From: Selaginella tamariscina | Lineage: Eukaryota; Streptophyta; Lycopodiopsida; Selaginellales; Selaginellaceae | Length of the DNA: 64,000 nucleotides | Direction: 5' to 3' | Assembly (NCBI GenBank): GCA_003024785.1 | Contig: PUQB01000089.1 | Span: 554,584-618,583 of the forward strand | Shown: in pieces, positions 12,575 through 24,848 of the stretch | How positions within the stretch are numbered: position 1 is the first letter of the stretch | Layout: every line of letters begins with the position of its first letter | Translations under genes and position numbers: made by a program | Notes under the pieces: generated by a model | Databases searched by the model: none | Seen by the model: the letters and a program-made list of their open reading frames with translations, nothing else | What the model was told of the DNA's origin: nothing

Positions 12575-13023
12575 TGTCACGACCCGATACATGATGCAGG
12601 ATACATGATACAGGTTACAGGATATGCCTATAAGATATACCTACAGGATATGCTTGCAAATATTCTTACAGGATATTCTACAGGATATACCTACAGATAT
12701 GCCTAGAGGATATTCTATAGGATATGCCTATAGGATATACTACAGATATGCCTAAGGATAAGGGTCACTATTTTTAGCTCATGACCAGATTAGCTTGGAG
12801 TTGTGAGTATAAAAGCTCCGACCTAATTGTTGTACAATCAGTTACTATCAACACCAGTCTTTCTATAATCAATCTTGTCTTGTCTTGCTCCTTGCCTCCT
12901 GCTCTTGTCTTGTTCCTGGTTCCTATTCCTTCTGCTCCTGTCCTGCTCCTTGTCCTGCTTCTGAGTCAAGCTTCCTTGTTTCGGAATCCTGCTCACTTCC
13001 TTGTTCCTGGATCGTGCTTGACA
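12575..13023 (+). repeat. 5' LTR of the chromovirus element
   Basis: The U3 part is filled with a degenerate tandem repeat based on ACAGGATATGCCT (about 12590-12760). A TATA box TATAAAAG lies at 12808-12815. It is followed by a pyrimidine-rich R/U5 dense in TCCTG words. The LTR ends CTTGACA at 13023; the following bases (GTTTGATAGTAACTG) should hold the primer site, but I cannot assign a tRNA. Confidence 0.9.
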
Positions 13024-13161
13024 GTTTGATAGTAACTGCTTTCATAGCTTTCGATTTCAGCTACTTTTTTTCCTTGATTCTTCTCCTTCGTTTTCCTCCT
13101 TTTTTCTTTCATAGATCATGGCCGATTTTGAGCAATTTCAACGAGCACCAAATATTGCTTC

Positions 13162-14010
13162 ATGAGCTGGCCACTTTGCGCCAAGTGGTCACAGATCTGC
13201 AAGGTTCCACCAACGCGGCGCATGCAGCTGCTGATGCATCCTCCAAGGCTGCTGCAGGCTCTCTCTCAAGCATCCGTGGTTTCCTCTCCATCGAACACTT
13301 CTTCGGAGCCGAAGATCAGCATGCCGGAAAAGTTCAATGGCAATCGTGCCGATTTTCAAGGGTTCCTGAATCAGATCAGGCTTTTGATCCGCATGCAACC
13401 ACGCCGCTACTCGACTGATGCACAAAAGGTTGGCCTTTTGGCATCCCTACTAGTTGGATCTCCACGGGCTTGGGTTGCCCCTTTGCTGGAGCGTGACGAC
13501 CCATTGATGGAAGACTTTGAAGGTTTCGTGGCTGCCTTTGAAGCTTGCTTTGGAGATCCCGATAAGTACCGTTCCGCATGCACGAAGTTACGAAAGCTCA
13601 CACAAGGATCTCGACCAGCTTCCGTCTATGCATCCGAATTTCAGCAACTTTGCACGAACATTCCATGGGACGAGACTGCATTGATTGAACACTTCGTTTT
13701 GGGTTGAGGGATGACGTGAAGGACCTTCTCCTTACGTTACCGGATGCCCAAACATTAGCGGAGATCATGCAACAGGCCGTTCGCTGACAACCGCTTGTTC
13801 GAGCGTCGTCAGGAAAAATCCCGTCAGCAGTTCCTGCAAACCAATCCTGCAGCTGTGGTACATACTTTGACACCTTCTGGAGTAGTTCCTATGGAGGTTG
13901 AGAAATACAAGCGTGGCTCACTTTCGCTGCTGAGAAGCAACGTCACGCAGTGAGAATCTATGTTTGTATTGTGGTGAAGCAGGACACAAGGCGGCGGAAT
14001 GTCCTATTAA
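13162..14010 (+). pseudogene. Gag region of the chromovirus element
   Basis: Encodes a retrotransposon Gag of the type seen in sushi-like chromoviruses: MPEKFNGNRADFQGFLNQ, then a helical capsid-like domain with LLASLLVGSPRAWVAPLLE and AFEACFGDPDKYRSACTKL. A CCHC knuckle with CLYCGEAGHKAAEC lies at about 13960-14000. The order capsid-like domain then knuckle is normal for the family. The region is part of a broken fossil element and is not expected to make a working protein. Confidence 0.8.
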
Positions 14011-14189
14011 AGCCAGGAAGTTCAAGACGCGTGAAGTTGAAGCTGAAGTTCAGTCGGAAAACTTCAATGTTCACTTCGTCTAGGAGCCACGAAGTTGGAC
14101 GTAGGTGCAGGCTCCATTGGTGCTGCTCATACCATTCCATCACTCAAGTTTCCTGTACACATTCATCTCAATAATCGAGAGCTCAAGGA

Positions 14190-14340
14190 GTTTGCCCTGT
14201 TAACACTGGTGCAAATGCATGCTTCATGGATGACACTTTTGCAACTCAACATGGCATTCCGGTGGTGAAGTTGAAGCGTGCAGTTCCTGTAGAGGTGGCC
14301 GATGGTCGTCTGATTGCTTCTGGCCAGTTACCCATGCTAC
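14190..14340 (+). pseudogene. Protease region of the chromovirus element
   Basis: A short aspartic-protease-like stretch containing TGANACFMDDTFA and a downstream VADGRLIASGQ segment is visible between the Gag knuckle and the RT region, the usual place for protease. The remainder up to the RT is a low-complexity Ser/Pro-rich spacer. Fossil, broken. Confidence 0.55.
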
Positions 14341-14584
14341 CAAACCTCTCTCTTGCAGTCATGGCGCATTCAACTGTTCGATTTCCTTCAACTTGATCAA
14401 GACTCGGTCGACTCCCATCATTTTGGGCATGCCATGGTTCGTTGTTGCAAATCCTCAGATCGACTGGAGGTCTAGGACGCTCACGTTTTCCTCTCCGGCA
14501 ACCAGGATCAATCCTGTACCTTCCTGTGGCAGGATACATCCTTAGTGTCTGAGGCAGTACAAGCTACAGGATTGACCGTGCCTT

Positions 14585-14830
14585 CCTGTATCAGTGTTGA
14601 AGACTCCTCTCGACAGGATTCACCTCATGTCAGTTCCTCAGCACATCCGCAGGCTCTCTCCACTCCTGTAAGTTCGCGGATTCCTGTACAGGGTTCTTCC
14701 AATCCTGTATCAGTGTCGAAGGTTCCTCCTCAACAGGATCCACCTCCTATTGGTTCGTCAGCACACTCACAGGCTCTCCTCACTCCTGTGCATCCACGGA
14801 CTTCTGTACAGGATTCTTCCAATCCTGTAC
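14585..14830 (+). repeat. Direct repeat of about 120 bp, two units
   Basis: Words CCTGTATCAGTGT(T/C)GAAG, TCAGCACA and CAGGCTCTC recur with a 119-120 bp period (starts at 14585 and 14704, with a third partial start at 14824). The repeat encodes the Ser/Pro-rich linker between protease and RT of the chromovirus element. The same TCCTGT/ACAGGA words dominate the LTRs. Confidence 0.75.
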
Positions 14831-15179
14831 ACTTGTCAACATCCACACATGTTTTCCCAATCCTGCCTTTTTCATTACTCTTCTTTGTTCCACCCCCAAG
14901 ATCCTTCCTCTTTTTCAATCACAGCTCCCTCCTTCTCCTCTCCGAGTTCTTACCACTACCATGCATGAACTTGCCACTGATCCTGCTCCTTTTCATCTTT
15001 TTGCCTTCCAAGTAACTCCTATGTCCTCTTTTACTTTCCTGTATCTGACTCCCTGTTTTTAATCTCCTTCTCCTGTTCCTTCTTCTTCTCTTCCTTCTTC
15101 CCTGCCATCTAAGTATCACTCCTTTCAGAATGTTTTTGACAAGCATAAAGCTGTAGTTCTTCCTGTTCACAGGTCCTAC

Positions 15180-15626
15180 GATTGTCCTATCGATCTTGTG
15201 GAAGGAAAGACTCCACCATTCGGACCAATTTATGCACTATCACCTACAAATTGGAGGTTCTTCGTCAGTACATCGAGGAAAACTTGGCATCCGGCTTCAT
15301 TTGTCACTCAAAGTCCCTTACAGGAGCACCTATCTTCTTTGTCAAGAAGAAAGATGGGAGTTTACGTTTGGTTGTGGACTACAGAGGTTTGAATCAAGTC
15401 ACCATTTGGAACCGGTACCTGTTCCCATTGATCTCGAACTTCTCGATCGGCTGCAAGGAGCAAAGGTGTTCACGAAGATCAACTTACGAGGGGCTTACAA
15501 TCTTGTACGGATTCGTCTAGGCGATGAGTGGAAGACTACCTTTCGTACAAGGTATAGACACTTCAAGTACATGGTGATGCCTTTCGGACTTACCAATGCC
15601 CTAGCCGTGTTCCAACACATGGTGAA
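15180..15626 (+). pseudogene. Reverse transcriptase, N-terminal part (chromovirus element)
   Basis: Contains the fingers and palm motifs of a Ty3 [23 protein letters not shown] (about 15322-15384), RGAYNLVRI-like motif A region (about 15487) and [10 protein letters not shown] (about 15570-15600). The domain is cut at 15626 by the nested element and its downstream half resumes at 24849. Broken fossil. Confidence 0.85.
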
Positions 15627-16232
15627 TGTTAGGATCATAGTTAGACATTGATAGAATTTCTCGTTATTTTATGGGCAATATAATGGGAAAATATCAAAAA
15701 CAATATATATTGTGGAAAACCGAGAGTGGGAAGGATATATCGGAGTACGAGTTACTAATGTAATACCGCAATACGAGTCAACACCGCAATACGATACCAG
15801 CAAAGTACGGCATGTTTGGATAAGGATAAGGAGTTACAATAATTGAATGGATAAGGTTGAGAGGCAGTTGCGATAATTGCTAGTACGGACCTAGAGTATG
15901 GGTATAAATAGATCAGATTAGGACTAGAAGGGGATCCTGAGTATACTGTTATTTTATACCATGTGCCGTGCGCAGACATAATATAAGTTTCCTTTCTCTC
16001 TCTATACTTCTAACTCTTACTCGTATTTCTGTTTTATGTATACTATTTCTCTCTTCTAGTACTGTGACAAGATCCACAGTACTGCTGCCTGCTATACACC
16101 TTGCCATCCTTATCCTTTTCCTGACCTTTTAATGTCTGATTTCTTCTCTATCTTATTCCAGTAAACCCTTAATACGGGTTTATTGACTACAATCTTACTT
16201 ATGTACGGAGGGTAGGATTTTACGGTTCAACA
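15627..16232 (+). repeat. 5' LTR of the nested Ty3 element
   Basis: 606 bp, TG...CA ends. TATA box TATAAATA at 15903-15910 is followed by a CT-rich leader (TTTCCTTTCTCTCTC near 15989), so the transcription start is probably about 15930-15940. The preceding GTGAA belongs to the RT region of the host chromovirus. Confidence 0.92.
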
Positions 16233-16859
16233 TATGGCGACCACGGAAGGATGGTCGTGTTAGTAGGTAACTGATAATGTGTTTGTAGAATGTATCAGGA
16301 TGGGTAGGCCGATACCCAATGGAGTTGTGACAGAAGGAAAAAGATTGAGGTTAGGCGAGAGTCCTTAATACGATCAGCACAGCTATTGCGGGAATGGAAG
16401 ACAGTGCACCGAAGACTGCATGAGAATGGACTTGCAGCATATAGTAGTAAGTGAATGGATGATTATCGACGTATTCTTGCAGAACGCCAAAAGATATGAA
16501 GAAATTAAGTAGAGACAGCAAAGAGAGCTGAGGAGCAATATTTACGACGACAAGCAGTAATAGAAACATGGAAGAATTGAAGAGCATGAGGAATAGAGAA
16601 GAAAGGAACAAGTTGAAGCTCGAGGACAAGAGCAACAAACGACGAAGTACAATGAGGTTACAGAAGAAAAGGATACTAATCAGGGGAATGATGATCATGA
16701 TCCACGAATATCAACACGAGGAAACTGGGAACTATTATCAGTGGAAGTACCAGACGAGATGGGAACATGTGGTGGTAACGGGTAACGGAGAATTAGGGTT
16801 CGATTCCGGAGAGGGAGCTGAGAAACGGCTACCACATTAACAATTACGAGGAAGGTTGT

Positions 16860-18030
16860 ACCATCTACTTTTTCAGGTCTTGAAAATGAAGATACGAATT
16901 GGCATATTCAGCAGTTTGAGAAGGCGTGTGAAGCCAACAAATCAAGGATGAAGATGAGAAACTACGAATATTTCCATTTATGTTAAAGGGAGATGCTAGC
17001 GATTGGTATTACGAAAATGCTAACACAATTGATAAGTACAACGTATTACTTGCATTATTCAGGAATTATTATGTACGAAAATATCGGAAGCAAGACCCGA
17101 CAATGTAGTTGCAGGAAATACGTAGGGATTTACTGAGGCAGTGGAGGATTACACTTGACAATTCTGGAGATTATACAATCGCTGCGAGGTCGGAGATGTC
17201 AATGATAAATTGGCAAAGAAATGGTATATAAATGGACTACGGGACAACTTACAGCTTCAAGTACGACTGATAAGGCCGCTTGACTTAGGAGAAGCAATAA
17301 AAGAAGTAGAACAACTTGAAGTGTTGATACTCCAAAATATGTAGATGAGGATGAACGAGAATTAAGAAGACAATACCGGAAGGAGAGCAAAATACGCTTC
17401 TGAATGTAAAATACCCAAGTGCCAGATGTGTGGAGGAATAGGCCATGAAGTGAGACAATGTCAGAACATGGGACGTACTGACAATTTTCCACCACCACCC
17501 AGATGGAACAACAACCGGAATGCTAACCCATACGATTATCCACAACCACGAAATGCTAATTCATACGACTATCCATAAAGGTCGTATAATGGGGAATGCA
17601 GAAATGGCAATGGAAAAAGATTTCCCATGAAATTTGGAGCATTCTATCGACAAAGTAATAATACGGAGGTACCACGTAGAGGACAACCTTTGTTACCAGC
17701 CCCGGCACAGACAGGACCACCGTTATTGGCCCCAATACCACCTCCACCAGCATTACGAGGTCAGAATTTAATGTGACATGTTTTAGTTGTGGAGAAAAAG
17801 GACATTATTCTACTGAATGTAATAGACTCAACAGTATATGCTGTTACACATGTGGTGAGATGGAACATTATTCACCAGAATGTTGCAACGCGAATTCATA
17901 CCGGAACATCTTCCACTAAACCAGCAACACGGAGAATTGAAGTTCAACAAGAGAATGATTTAGCAGATGACCATCATGAACAAAATTACGAGTGCAAATG
18001 GGAGCAAGATGCAAAACTACCCTCAACTGA
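16860..18030 (+). pseudogene. Gag region of the nested Ty3 element
   Basis: A capsid-like region around 16880-17330 is followed by knuckle motifs: CQMCGGIGHEVRQC (about 17419-17460), then CFSCGEKGHYSTEC (about 17779-17820) and CYTCGEMEHYSPEC (about 17839-17882). Several CCHC knuckles in series fit nucleic-acid binding by Gag. The frame is broken; fossil. Confidence 0.75.
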
Positions 18031-18064
18031 GACGTATGCGATAACATGAGCCAAGCGAGTACGG

Positions 18065-18739
18065 ATGGAACCAAGCAAAGAGGAGCTAATACACAAGAAT
18101 TGGGAGAAAGAAAAGGCTACAGTACAGCGAGTAACTGATCAAATTCAGAAAATACAACAAGAGGGAAATCAAGACTCTATGACTAATGAAATGAGCATGC
18201 ATTCACAGCAATCCACATCAACAGTACCACTTGGAGATCGCATTGTTGCTGTGATTCTGCAACAACCTCTACAATTAACTATAAGGGAGTTATTGACATT
18301 AGCACCATTTTTGCGAACGCAGATAACAAATGCTTTGGACATGAGTAATATTCAAACCAATACAAGCCAAGTAGGAGTAAATACAATAGAAGTTCTTATA
18401 AATGAGAAGGACTGGGATGAAGAGGTACCAATGATTACGGCTCAGATTGGCAAAAACAATATTCAGAATATACCTATTGATGGAGGTTCAGGAGTGAACA
18501 TAATTGAAGAGCAGACTTGCAAACAATTGGGTCTTGGGCCTATTGAAAATGCACCCTTCTTGGTACGGATGGTTGATCAGAGGAAAGTAAGACCCATTGG
18601 TATAATCAGATCTGTATGTATGGAAATTGTAGGAATCAGGTTTAAGGTGTCTTTGGTCGTACTACGTATTGCAGATGAGCAAACCATATCAGATATTACT
18701 AGGAAGACCATGGTTAAGAGATGCAAAAGTATGACATAA
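18065..18739 (+). pseudogene. Protease region of the nested Ty3 element
   Basis: A Gln/Glu-rich N-terminal stretch leads into an aspartic-protease-like domain: VPMITAQIGKNNIQNIPID, then the active-site-like DGGSGVNII (about 18481-18507) and a second strand set with VRPIGIIRSVCMEI. Plant Tat-type elements typically show this G-S-G context. Part of a broken fossil element. Confidence 0.75.
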
Positions 18740-19229
18740 TTGGGAGCACAACAAAATGGTACTTTATAAAAGTGAACAAGAAGCAGTTGTTCGAACACAG
18801 CAGAAAAAGCCAATCGGACGACTGACCTGACCATTACAAATGGAGGATTTTGATTGGCATTACGGCTTGAACAAGGAAGAAGAAAAACTCCTATTCGAAA
18901 GTAATCTAGACCTCATAAAGATAGCACAAGCAGATTTATACCAGATGACGCCGGAAGAAGAAAACTTGAAAAAGGTGACTACTAGTGATCAACAACAGTA
19001 ACATATGGATACTCTTGGACTGATGGATAAGTTTAAACAACCTCTGCAACAATAGTTACAATTTGAGACAGAGCAAGAACAGAGAATACGGACTCAACAA
19101 AATTAAAAATTACGACAAATGAGAAGATTGAAGAAGTTGAAATTAAAACAAGTGAATATAGACCATGAAAAGTACGAATAGTAGTTGATCTTGAGCCGGA
19201 ATACTGAAACAGCTGATAGCGGTATTATG

Positions 19230-19990
19230 TCAAAATGCAGATGTTTTTGCATGGAGTTACAAAGATCTCAAGGGAGTTCCACCTACAATTTGTACTCATA
19301 AGATAGAACTATTACCACATGCAGTCCCTAGGAAATAGCAAGCATACCAAATGAATCCAACATTTTTGGCAAAAGTTAGAGAAGAAGTGGACAAGTTATT
19401 ACAGGTTGGATTCATATATCTAATTGAAAACCTGCAATGGTTATCACCAATTGTCGTAATCCCAAAGAAGAATGACAAATTACGTATCTGTGACAATTAT
19501 AAGAAATTGAATGATGTAACGAAGCGGGATACGTACCCAATACCATTTACCGAAGAATTATTGGATACAGTAGCAGGACACGAAATGTACTCCTTTCTAG
19601 ACAGATTTTCAAGATATAATTAAGTACAAGTAGATTCAGAGGATCAACTGAAAACGGCATTCATTAGTCCTTGGGGTACATATGCGTATCGCGTTATGCC
19701 TTTTGGGCTATGCAATGCACCATTTACCTTCCAACGTTTGGTTAGTGAAACATTCCGAGATTATTTGACCACGTTTATGAAAGTTTTTTTGGATGATTTT
19801 AGCATTTATGGAGCACAAGACAAACACCTGGATTGTCTAACGAAGTGTTTTGGAAAATGCCGGTCAAATAATATAGCTCTTTAATCGAGAAAAATGCGTG
19901 TTTTCCGTAAGATCAGGAATTTTGCTTGGGCATATTATATGCAAGGATGGAATAATGGTGGATTAAGATAAAATCAAGGTCATACAAACA
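19230..19990 (+). pseudogene. Reverse transcriptase region of the nested Ty3 element
   Basis: Visible motifs in order: WSYKDLKGVP (about 19254), the palm region with IVVIPKKNDKLRICDNYKKL (about 19450-19509), DTYPIPFTEELLD, FLDRFSRYN, MPFGLCNAPFTFQRL (about 19696-19740) and VFLDDFSIYG (about 19783-19812) with the YxDD-type site. Sequence style is that of non-chromoviral plant Ty3 elements. Broken fossil. Confidence 0.88.
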
Positions 19991-20099
19991 ATGCAACCTC
20001 TTAAAGACGTAAGCGGAGTACGACGGCTTCTTGGGAAAATGGGATATCATTGAAGATTTATCAAAAATTACGCAGCAATAGCAAAGTCATTAACTATGC

Positions 20100-20620
20100 T
20101 TTTGAGGAAAACGCAACCATTCAAATGGGATGCACAATATGAACAGAGTTTCAATACATTAAAGCAGGCATTAATAAAGGCTCCTATTTAGCGAGTCCAA
20201 ATTGGCAAGAGGAGTTTCATGTACAAGTGGACGCATCATCATACGCTATTGGATGCATATTAACGCAAACCCAGAAAGTGGAAAAAGATCGACCATTATA
20301 TTACGCAAGTCGCGGTTAGCACCTGCAGAAGAAAATTATACGACTACGGAAAAGGAGGCACTCGAAATGGTTTATGCAGCTAAGAAATTTCGGCATTATT
20401 GCTAGCAAACAAAGTCAAGTTCATTGTCGATCATCAAGCTTTGACACATTTGTTAAGCAAGACTAAGCTCGAAGGAAGATTAGTACGTTGGTTTTTATTA
20501 TTGCAGGAGTTCGACTTTCAAATCATTCACAAACCAGGCAAATTACACCAACAAGCAGATTTCCTAAGTCGTATTACGAATGAAGAAGAAGGTGTTGGAG
20601 TGAATGATGAACTACCAGAT
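20100..20620 (+). pseudogene. RNase H region of the nested Ty3 element
   Basis: Shows the family landmarks after RT: VDASSYAIG-like DAS motif (about 20227), APAEENYTTTEKEALEMVYA (about 20320-20379), KFIVDHQALTHLL (about 20411) and HKPGKLHQQADFLSR (about 20528-20572). Broken fossil. Confidence 0.82.
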
Positions 20621-20819
20621 GCTAACTTATTTCATACAACAAGAACAACAACCAAAAAGTGGAATTACAAAGGATATCTTGAATACTTTTTAACTACTGG
20701 AACAACCAGATAAGTACGAACAACACAACAACGCAAACAACTCGTATTACGATGTAAGCCATACTGCATGGTGTCAGGTATACTATATAAAAGGGCAAAG
20801 ATGAAGTTTTAAGGAGATG

Positions 20820-21830
20820 TGTGCCAATGGAAGAAGTTCAGACCGTATTACGGGAAGCTCATTCAGGGGAACATGGTGGACATTTTGCAGGAACGTTAAC
20901 AGCACAAAAAATATTACAGTCTGGATTATGGTGGCCACGTTATTCAAGGATGCTATCGAATATTGTCAAAAATGTTTGAAGTGCAACGAACATCAACCAG
21001 CTCCACACCATCAAGTTCAACCATTACATCCAACGGAACCATTAGCTCCATTTATGAAATGGGGAATGGATTTTATGGGACCAATCAATCCTAAAAGCAG
21101 CAAGAGGAATCAGTATATATTAGTACTATGGATTATGTTACTAAATGGGCAGAAGCTATGCATTACGGGATTGCCGAGCAACATGTAGCTAAGTTTATCT
21201 ACGAGAATATCGTAGTACGATTTGGTGCTCCAATGGAACTTATCAGTGACCAAGGAACTCATTTCGTCAACAACGTCATCAAAGTACTTTGCAACGAATA
21301 TTTAGTAAAGCATTACGTCTACACTATTATCCACAAGGAAATGGACAAGAAGAGGCTACTAACAAAATACTGAAGACCGTATTAACCAAGATAGTAAACA
21401 CAATCGCAAAAACTGGGATGAAAAACTTCCATCAGCATTATGGGCATACCTACTACGTATAAAGTGGCGACAAAGTTTACTCCATTTCAACTTACATACG
21501 GATTAAAGCTATTAGCCTATAGAGTATATCATTCCATCATTGCAATGTCACTCGAATACGGCATTGGGGAAGCAGAGCAAGTTAAACAACGACTACTACA
21601 ACTCGAAAAACTCGATGAGAAACGACAACAAGCAGTTTTTAACATACAAGCAATACAAACATATTAAGGCGTGGCATGACCGATTACAACGAGTACAACA
21701 ACGACCCATATTCCGAGTCAAAGAAATGGTATGGCATTATCAAGGGAATCTTCGACCTATTGGTCATAAATTCAAGTCCAAATGGTATGGACCATATATT
21801 ATTACCAACATATGAGACAACAACCGTTGG
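20820..21830 (+). pseudogene. Integrase region of the nested Ty3 element
   Basis: The zinc-binding part includes YCQKCLKCNEHQ (about 20961-20996). The core begins KWGMDFMGPINPKS (about 21058), continues DYVTKWAEAM and FGAPMELISDQGTHFVNNV (about 21221-21277), carrying two catalytic Asp positions. The C-terminal part ends near FKSKWYGPYIIT (about 21772-21807) with no chromodomain, which fits the non-chromoviral assignment. Broken fossil. Confidence 0.85.
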
Positions 21831-22299
21831 ACGCTACAACACGAGTCATACTTACAACAAATACGAATCGTATACGGAAATATACATTTAACAAGCCACA
21901 TGAAGATCTGATAATGAACCGGAGTATGATTTGCACAATTCGGCGGATCCAGAAACATCTGCACTAAATAGTGGTTCAGAATACGATCAAAACCGTAAGT
22001 TGGAGCAAGACATGGAAAAGCATGTGGCCACCTGGCGTGTGGACGTCAGCAGAATCTTCTGGAAACATCAACAAGATCACCCACACAAGCGAATATCAGA
22101 ATCCAAGGAATCGGGAAGTCCGAGGAATGCAAAATCCAATGATGAGATATTCCCTGCCAAATCTATCGAAAACCAAGGTATTCACACACCCAACCAATCT
22201 GATATCGACACGTGGACAGCTACGCAAAAACTGACAGACCATAAATTCTCTGAGTATAAGATAGGGGCACTCCTCCGCCGACAACACACATTAGGGTTT

Positions 22300-24207
22300 C
22301 TGAATTCTTCTTTAGTTTCTTCCTCCATCTTTAAATCTTTTGTCTTTTTCTTCCTTCATTCGGCGGGTGCATATGGAATCGATGGACGAGTATATGGATA
22401 CGAGGAGTACTTTGGCAACAGGGGTCAATACGGCGTCTCAATTAGAACCGGTGGTTTCAATTCCTCTTACGTTAGTCCTTTATTGTATTGTCCGTCCGGC
22501 ACCAACACTCATCTGGACATACGAGAATGGATTCAGAGGATGCAATTAGAGCGATATTTTGAAACGTTTGTACACAAATGGTTGGATCAGCACGGTGAAC
22601 ACTTAGTTGACAAGGCGATCAAGGCATACCTACCACAATACAAGGCTCTACAACTACAGGGGCACATTTGCATTCACAAGTAAGCTTATTCGAGATGTCT
22701 TTGAATTCCAAGAGCCAAACATCTCCTATGATCCAATTCCACAAGTCAACACATACGTCCATCACTACACCGATAATCTGGACAAGTTTCGCTAGAAGCA
22801 GAAACAGCGAATGCAGCACCAACATCAATTCTCCACGAACCTCATAAGAGTCGTATTAAGGCTATCACCATTGCGTTCGCTTTCCGCAAAACACCGGCAG
22901 AATTCAATAAGGAGATCAAGTATGTATATCATCTATCTGAACAAAGACAGAAACCAGATTGGGGGAGCTAGTCGTAGTAGGACTACAACGTGAGCTGAAC
23001 ACTCTGCACAACCCCAAAAGCAAGGACAAGGAGACATCCGTATTTCCGGTGCTTCATCACATTTTGACAACTCTCAACATTACGTATGTGGATTTAGCAC
23101 CCACAGGTACACCGGCACTCACAACAAGGATGGGCTTTGGTTAGGTCTTACCAATCAGTACCCAAATAATGTTTTCGACGTCCGTAATTTGGATGTGCCA
23201 CTACCAACTAAGCCGAAGAAACGACCACGTAAGCAAGCAAAGAAGCCAGAGGAGCCGCAGTCAAAGGAACTCGAAATCATACTCGAGTTTGTGGACGAGG
23301 AAGAAGACGATGATCGAGTATTGCAGAGGAGACCTTTACCTCGAGGAGACCAACGGAGGATGCGGAACAAGCCTACGGCATCAACTTCTGTACCACACAC
23401 GGAGTGTGAAGACACAGCACTACCAGATCTTAGTCAGCCCATAGCACCAACTTCAACGACACATATGGAGTGCGGGGATTCGGCGCCATTCAACAATATG
23501 GGTCCTACCGTAGTTTTGTCACCACCATCAGTTCAACATCAAACCATGGCAAGTACATCTTCTCATATCATACCACCACAGGTAGTACCTCCAGCACAGC
23601 AAGTACGGGAGTCAGCACTACGGCAGTCAGGACAAGAACCAGATTCAGCAAAACTGACACCTGGACAATTGCCAAGAACGACATCCACAATAAGAGCAGC
23701 ACCAGCAGCAGCCCTATTCACCAATACAACAGATGGGACATCACGCTTCAGATCGTTAGGAGCGAGACATTTCAAGGGGTTCGAAGCGTACTCATGATCA
23801 GATTGCTTCACCCGGACTACCACCGCAGGACCCACCACAGGATACAACTCTCGAAGGTCAGCTTTCTCACCTTCGCAGTTGTTGATTCTATTATGCAGCA
23901 GGTAGCACTTCAACGAGTAGATGCTACTTTCAGTCAGCAGCTTCATGACCACTGTAATGCGATTGATAAGCAGTTCTTGGAACAATCAAACATCATAAAG
24001 CGTCTATATGACCAGAACAAGGTACTCATGGATATTGTACACACACTAGCTGACCAAGTCCATAATATCCATGAGAAGATGAGCGAGTTTAACCAGGCAG
24101 CTACTCCAACATCAGATGATGCGGACGAAGTACATAAGTTACGCGAGGAGAACCTCAAGCTGAAGAACTTCGTCGCTTCTATGTGCGGAAGTGCGGGCAC
24201 ATCGTAA
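22300..24207 (+). pseudogene. Extra coding region downstream of integrase (nested Ty3 element)
   Basis: About 1.9 kb between integrase and the 3' LTR retains coding character in segments. These are a 5' part with MDEYMDTRS and TNTHLDIREWIQRMQLERYF, a basic stretch PTKPKKRPRKQAKKPEEPQ (about 23200-23258), a Ser/Thr/Pro/Gln-rich middle and a C-terminal coiled-coil-like part (HDHCNAIDKQFLEQSNIIKR near 23945, then EVHKLREENLKLKNF near 24127). Extra ORFs at this position are known in Tat/Athila-type plant elements. No envelope-type signal peptide or membrane anchor is evident. Origin and role unknown; broken fossil. Confidence 0.65.
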
Positions 24208-24246
24208 GGTTGCATTGGGGTGATGCAACACTTCTAGTCTGGGGGA

Positions 24247-24843
24247 TGTTAGGATCATAGTTAGACATTGATAGAATTTCTTGTTATTTTATGGGCAATA
24301 TAATGGGAAAATATCAAAAACAATATATATTGTGGAGAACCGAGAGTGGGAAGGATATATCGGAGTACAAGTTACTAACGTAATACCGCAATATGAGTAA
24401 ACACCACAATACGATACCAGCGGAGTACGACATGTTTGGATAAGGATAAGAAGGAGTTACAGTAATTGAATGGATAATGTTGAGAGGCAGTTGTGATAAT
24501 TGCTAGTACGAGACCTAGAGTACGGGTATAAATAGATCAGATTAGGACTAGAAGGGGATCCCAAGTATATTGTTATTTTGTACCATGTGCCGTGCGCGGA
24601 CATAATATAAGTTTTCTTTCTCTCTCTATACGTCTAACTCTTACTCGTATTTCTGTTTTATGTATACTATTTCTCTCTTCTAGTACTGTGACGGGATCCA
24701 CAGTACTGCTGCCTGCTATACACCTTGCCATCTTTATCCTTTTCCTGACCTTTTGATGTCTGATTTCTTCTCTATCTTATTCCGATAGACCCTTAATACG
24801 GGTTTATCGACGGCAATCTTACCTAGGATTTTACGGTTCAACA
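24247..24843 (+). repeat. 3' LTR of the nested Ty3 element
   Basis: 597 bp match to 15627-16232 with TATAAATA at 24527-24534. The 5' LTR has a short stretch (TTATGTACGGAGGG near 16199) lacking here, and several 1-3 bp indels separate the two. Followed by GTGAA. Confidence 0.92.
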
Positions 24844-24848
24844 GTGAA

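Larger units (their letters stand above)
15627..24843 (+). mobile_element. Nested non-chromoviral Ty3 LTR element, broken
   Basis: LTRs at 15627-16232 and 24247-24843 (TGTTAGG to TTCAACA) flanked by the exact 5-bp target duplication GTGAA (15622-15626 and 24844-24848). A primer-site-like TGGCGACCACGG follows the 5' LTR at 16235 and a polypurine tract (TCTGGGGGA, 24238-24246) precedes the 3' LTR; both resemble the plant Tat/Athila arrangement. Domain order is Gag with CCHC knuckles, protease, RT, RNase H, integrase, then a long extra coding region after integrase. LTRs differ by roughly 5% by eye, pointing to an insertion perhaps a few million years old under usual plant rates. Many breaks; fossil. 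Confidence 0.93.

Noticed and set aside
12600-12760. CRISPR-like array
   Set aside because: Short degenerate tandem units without spacers, inside an LTR of a eukaryotic retroelement.
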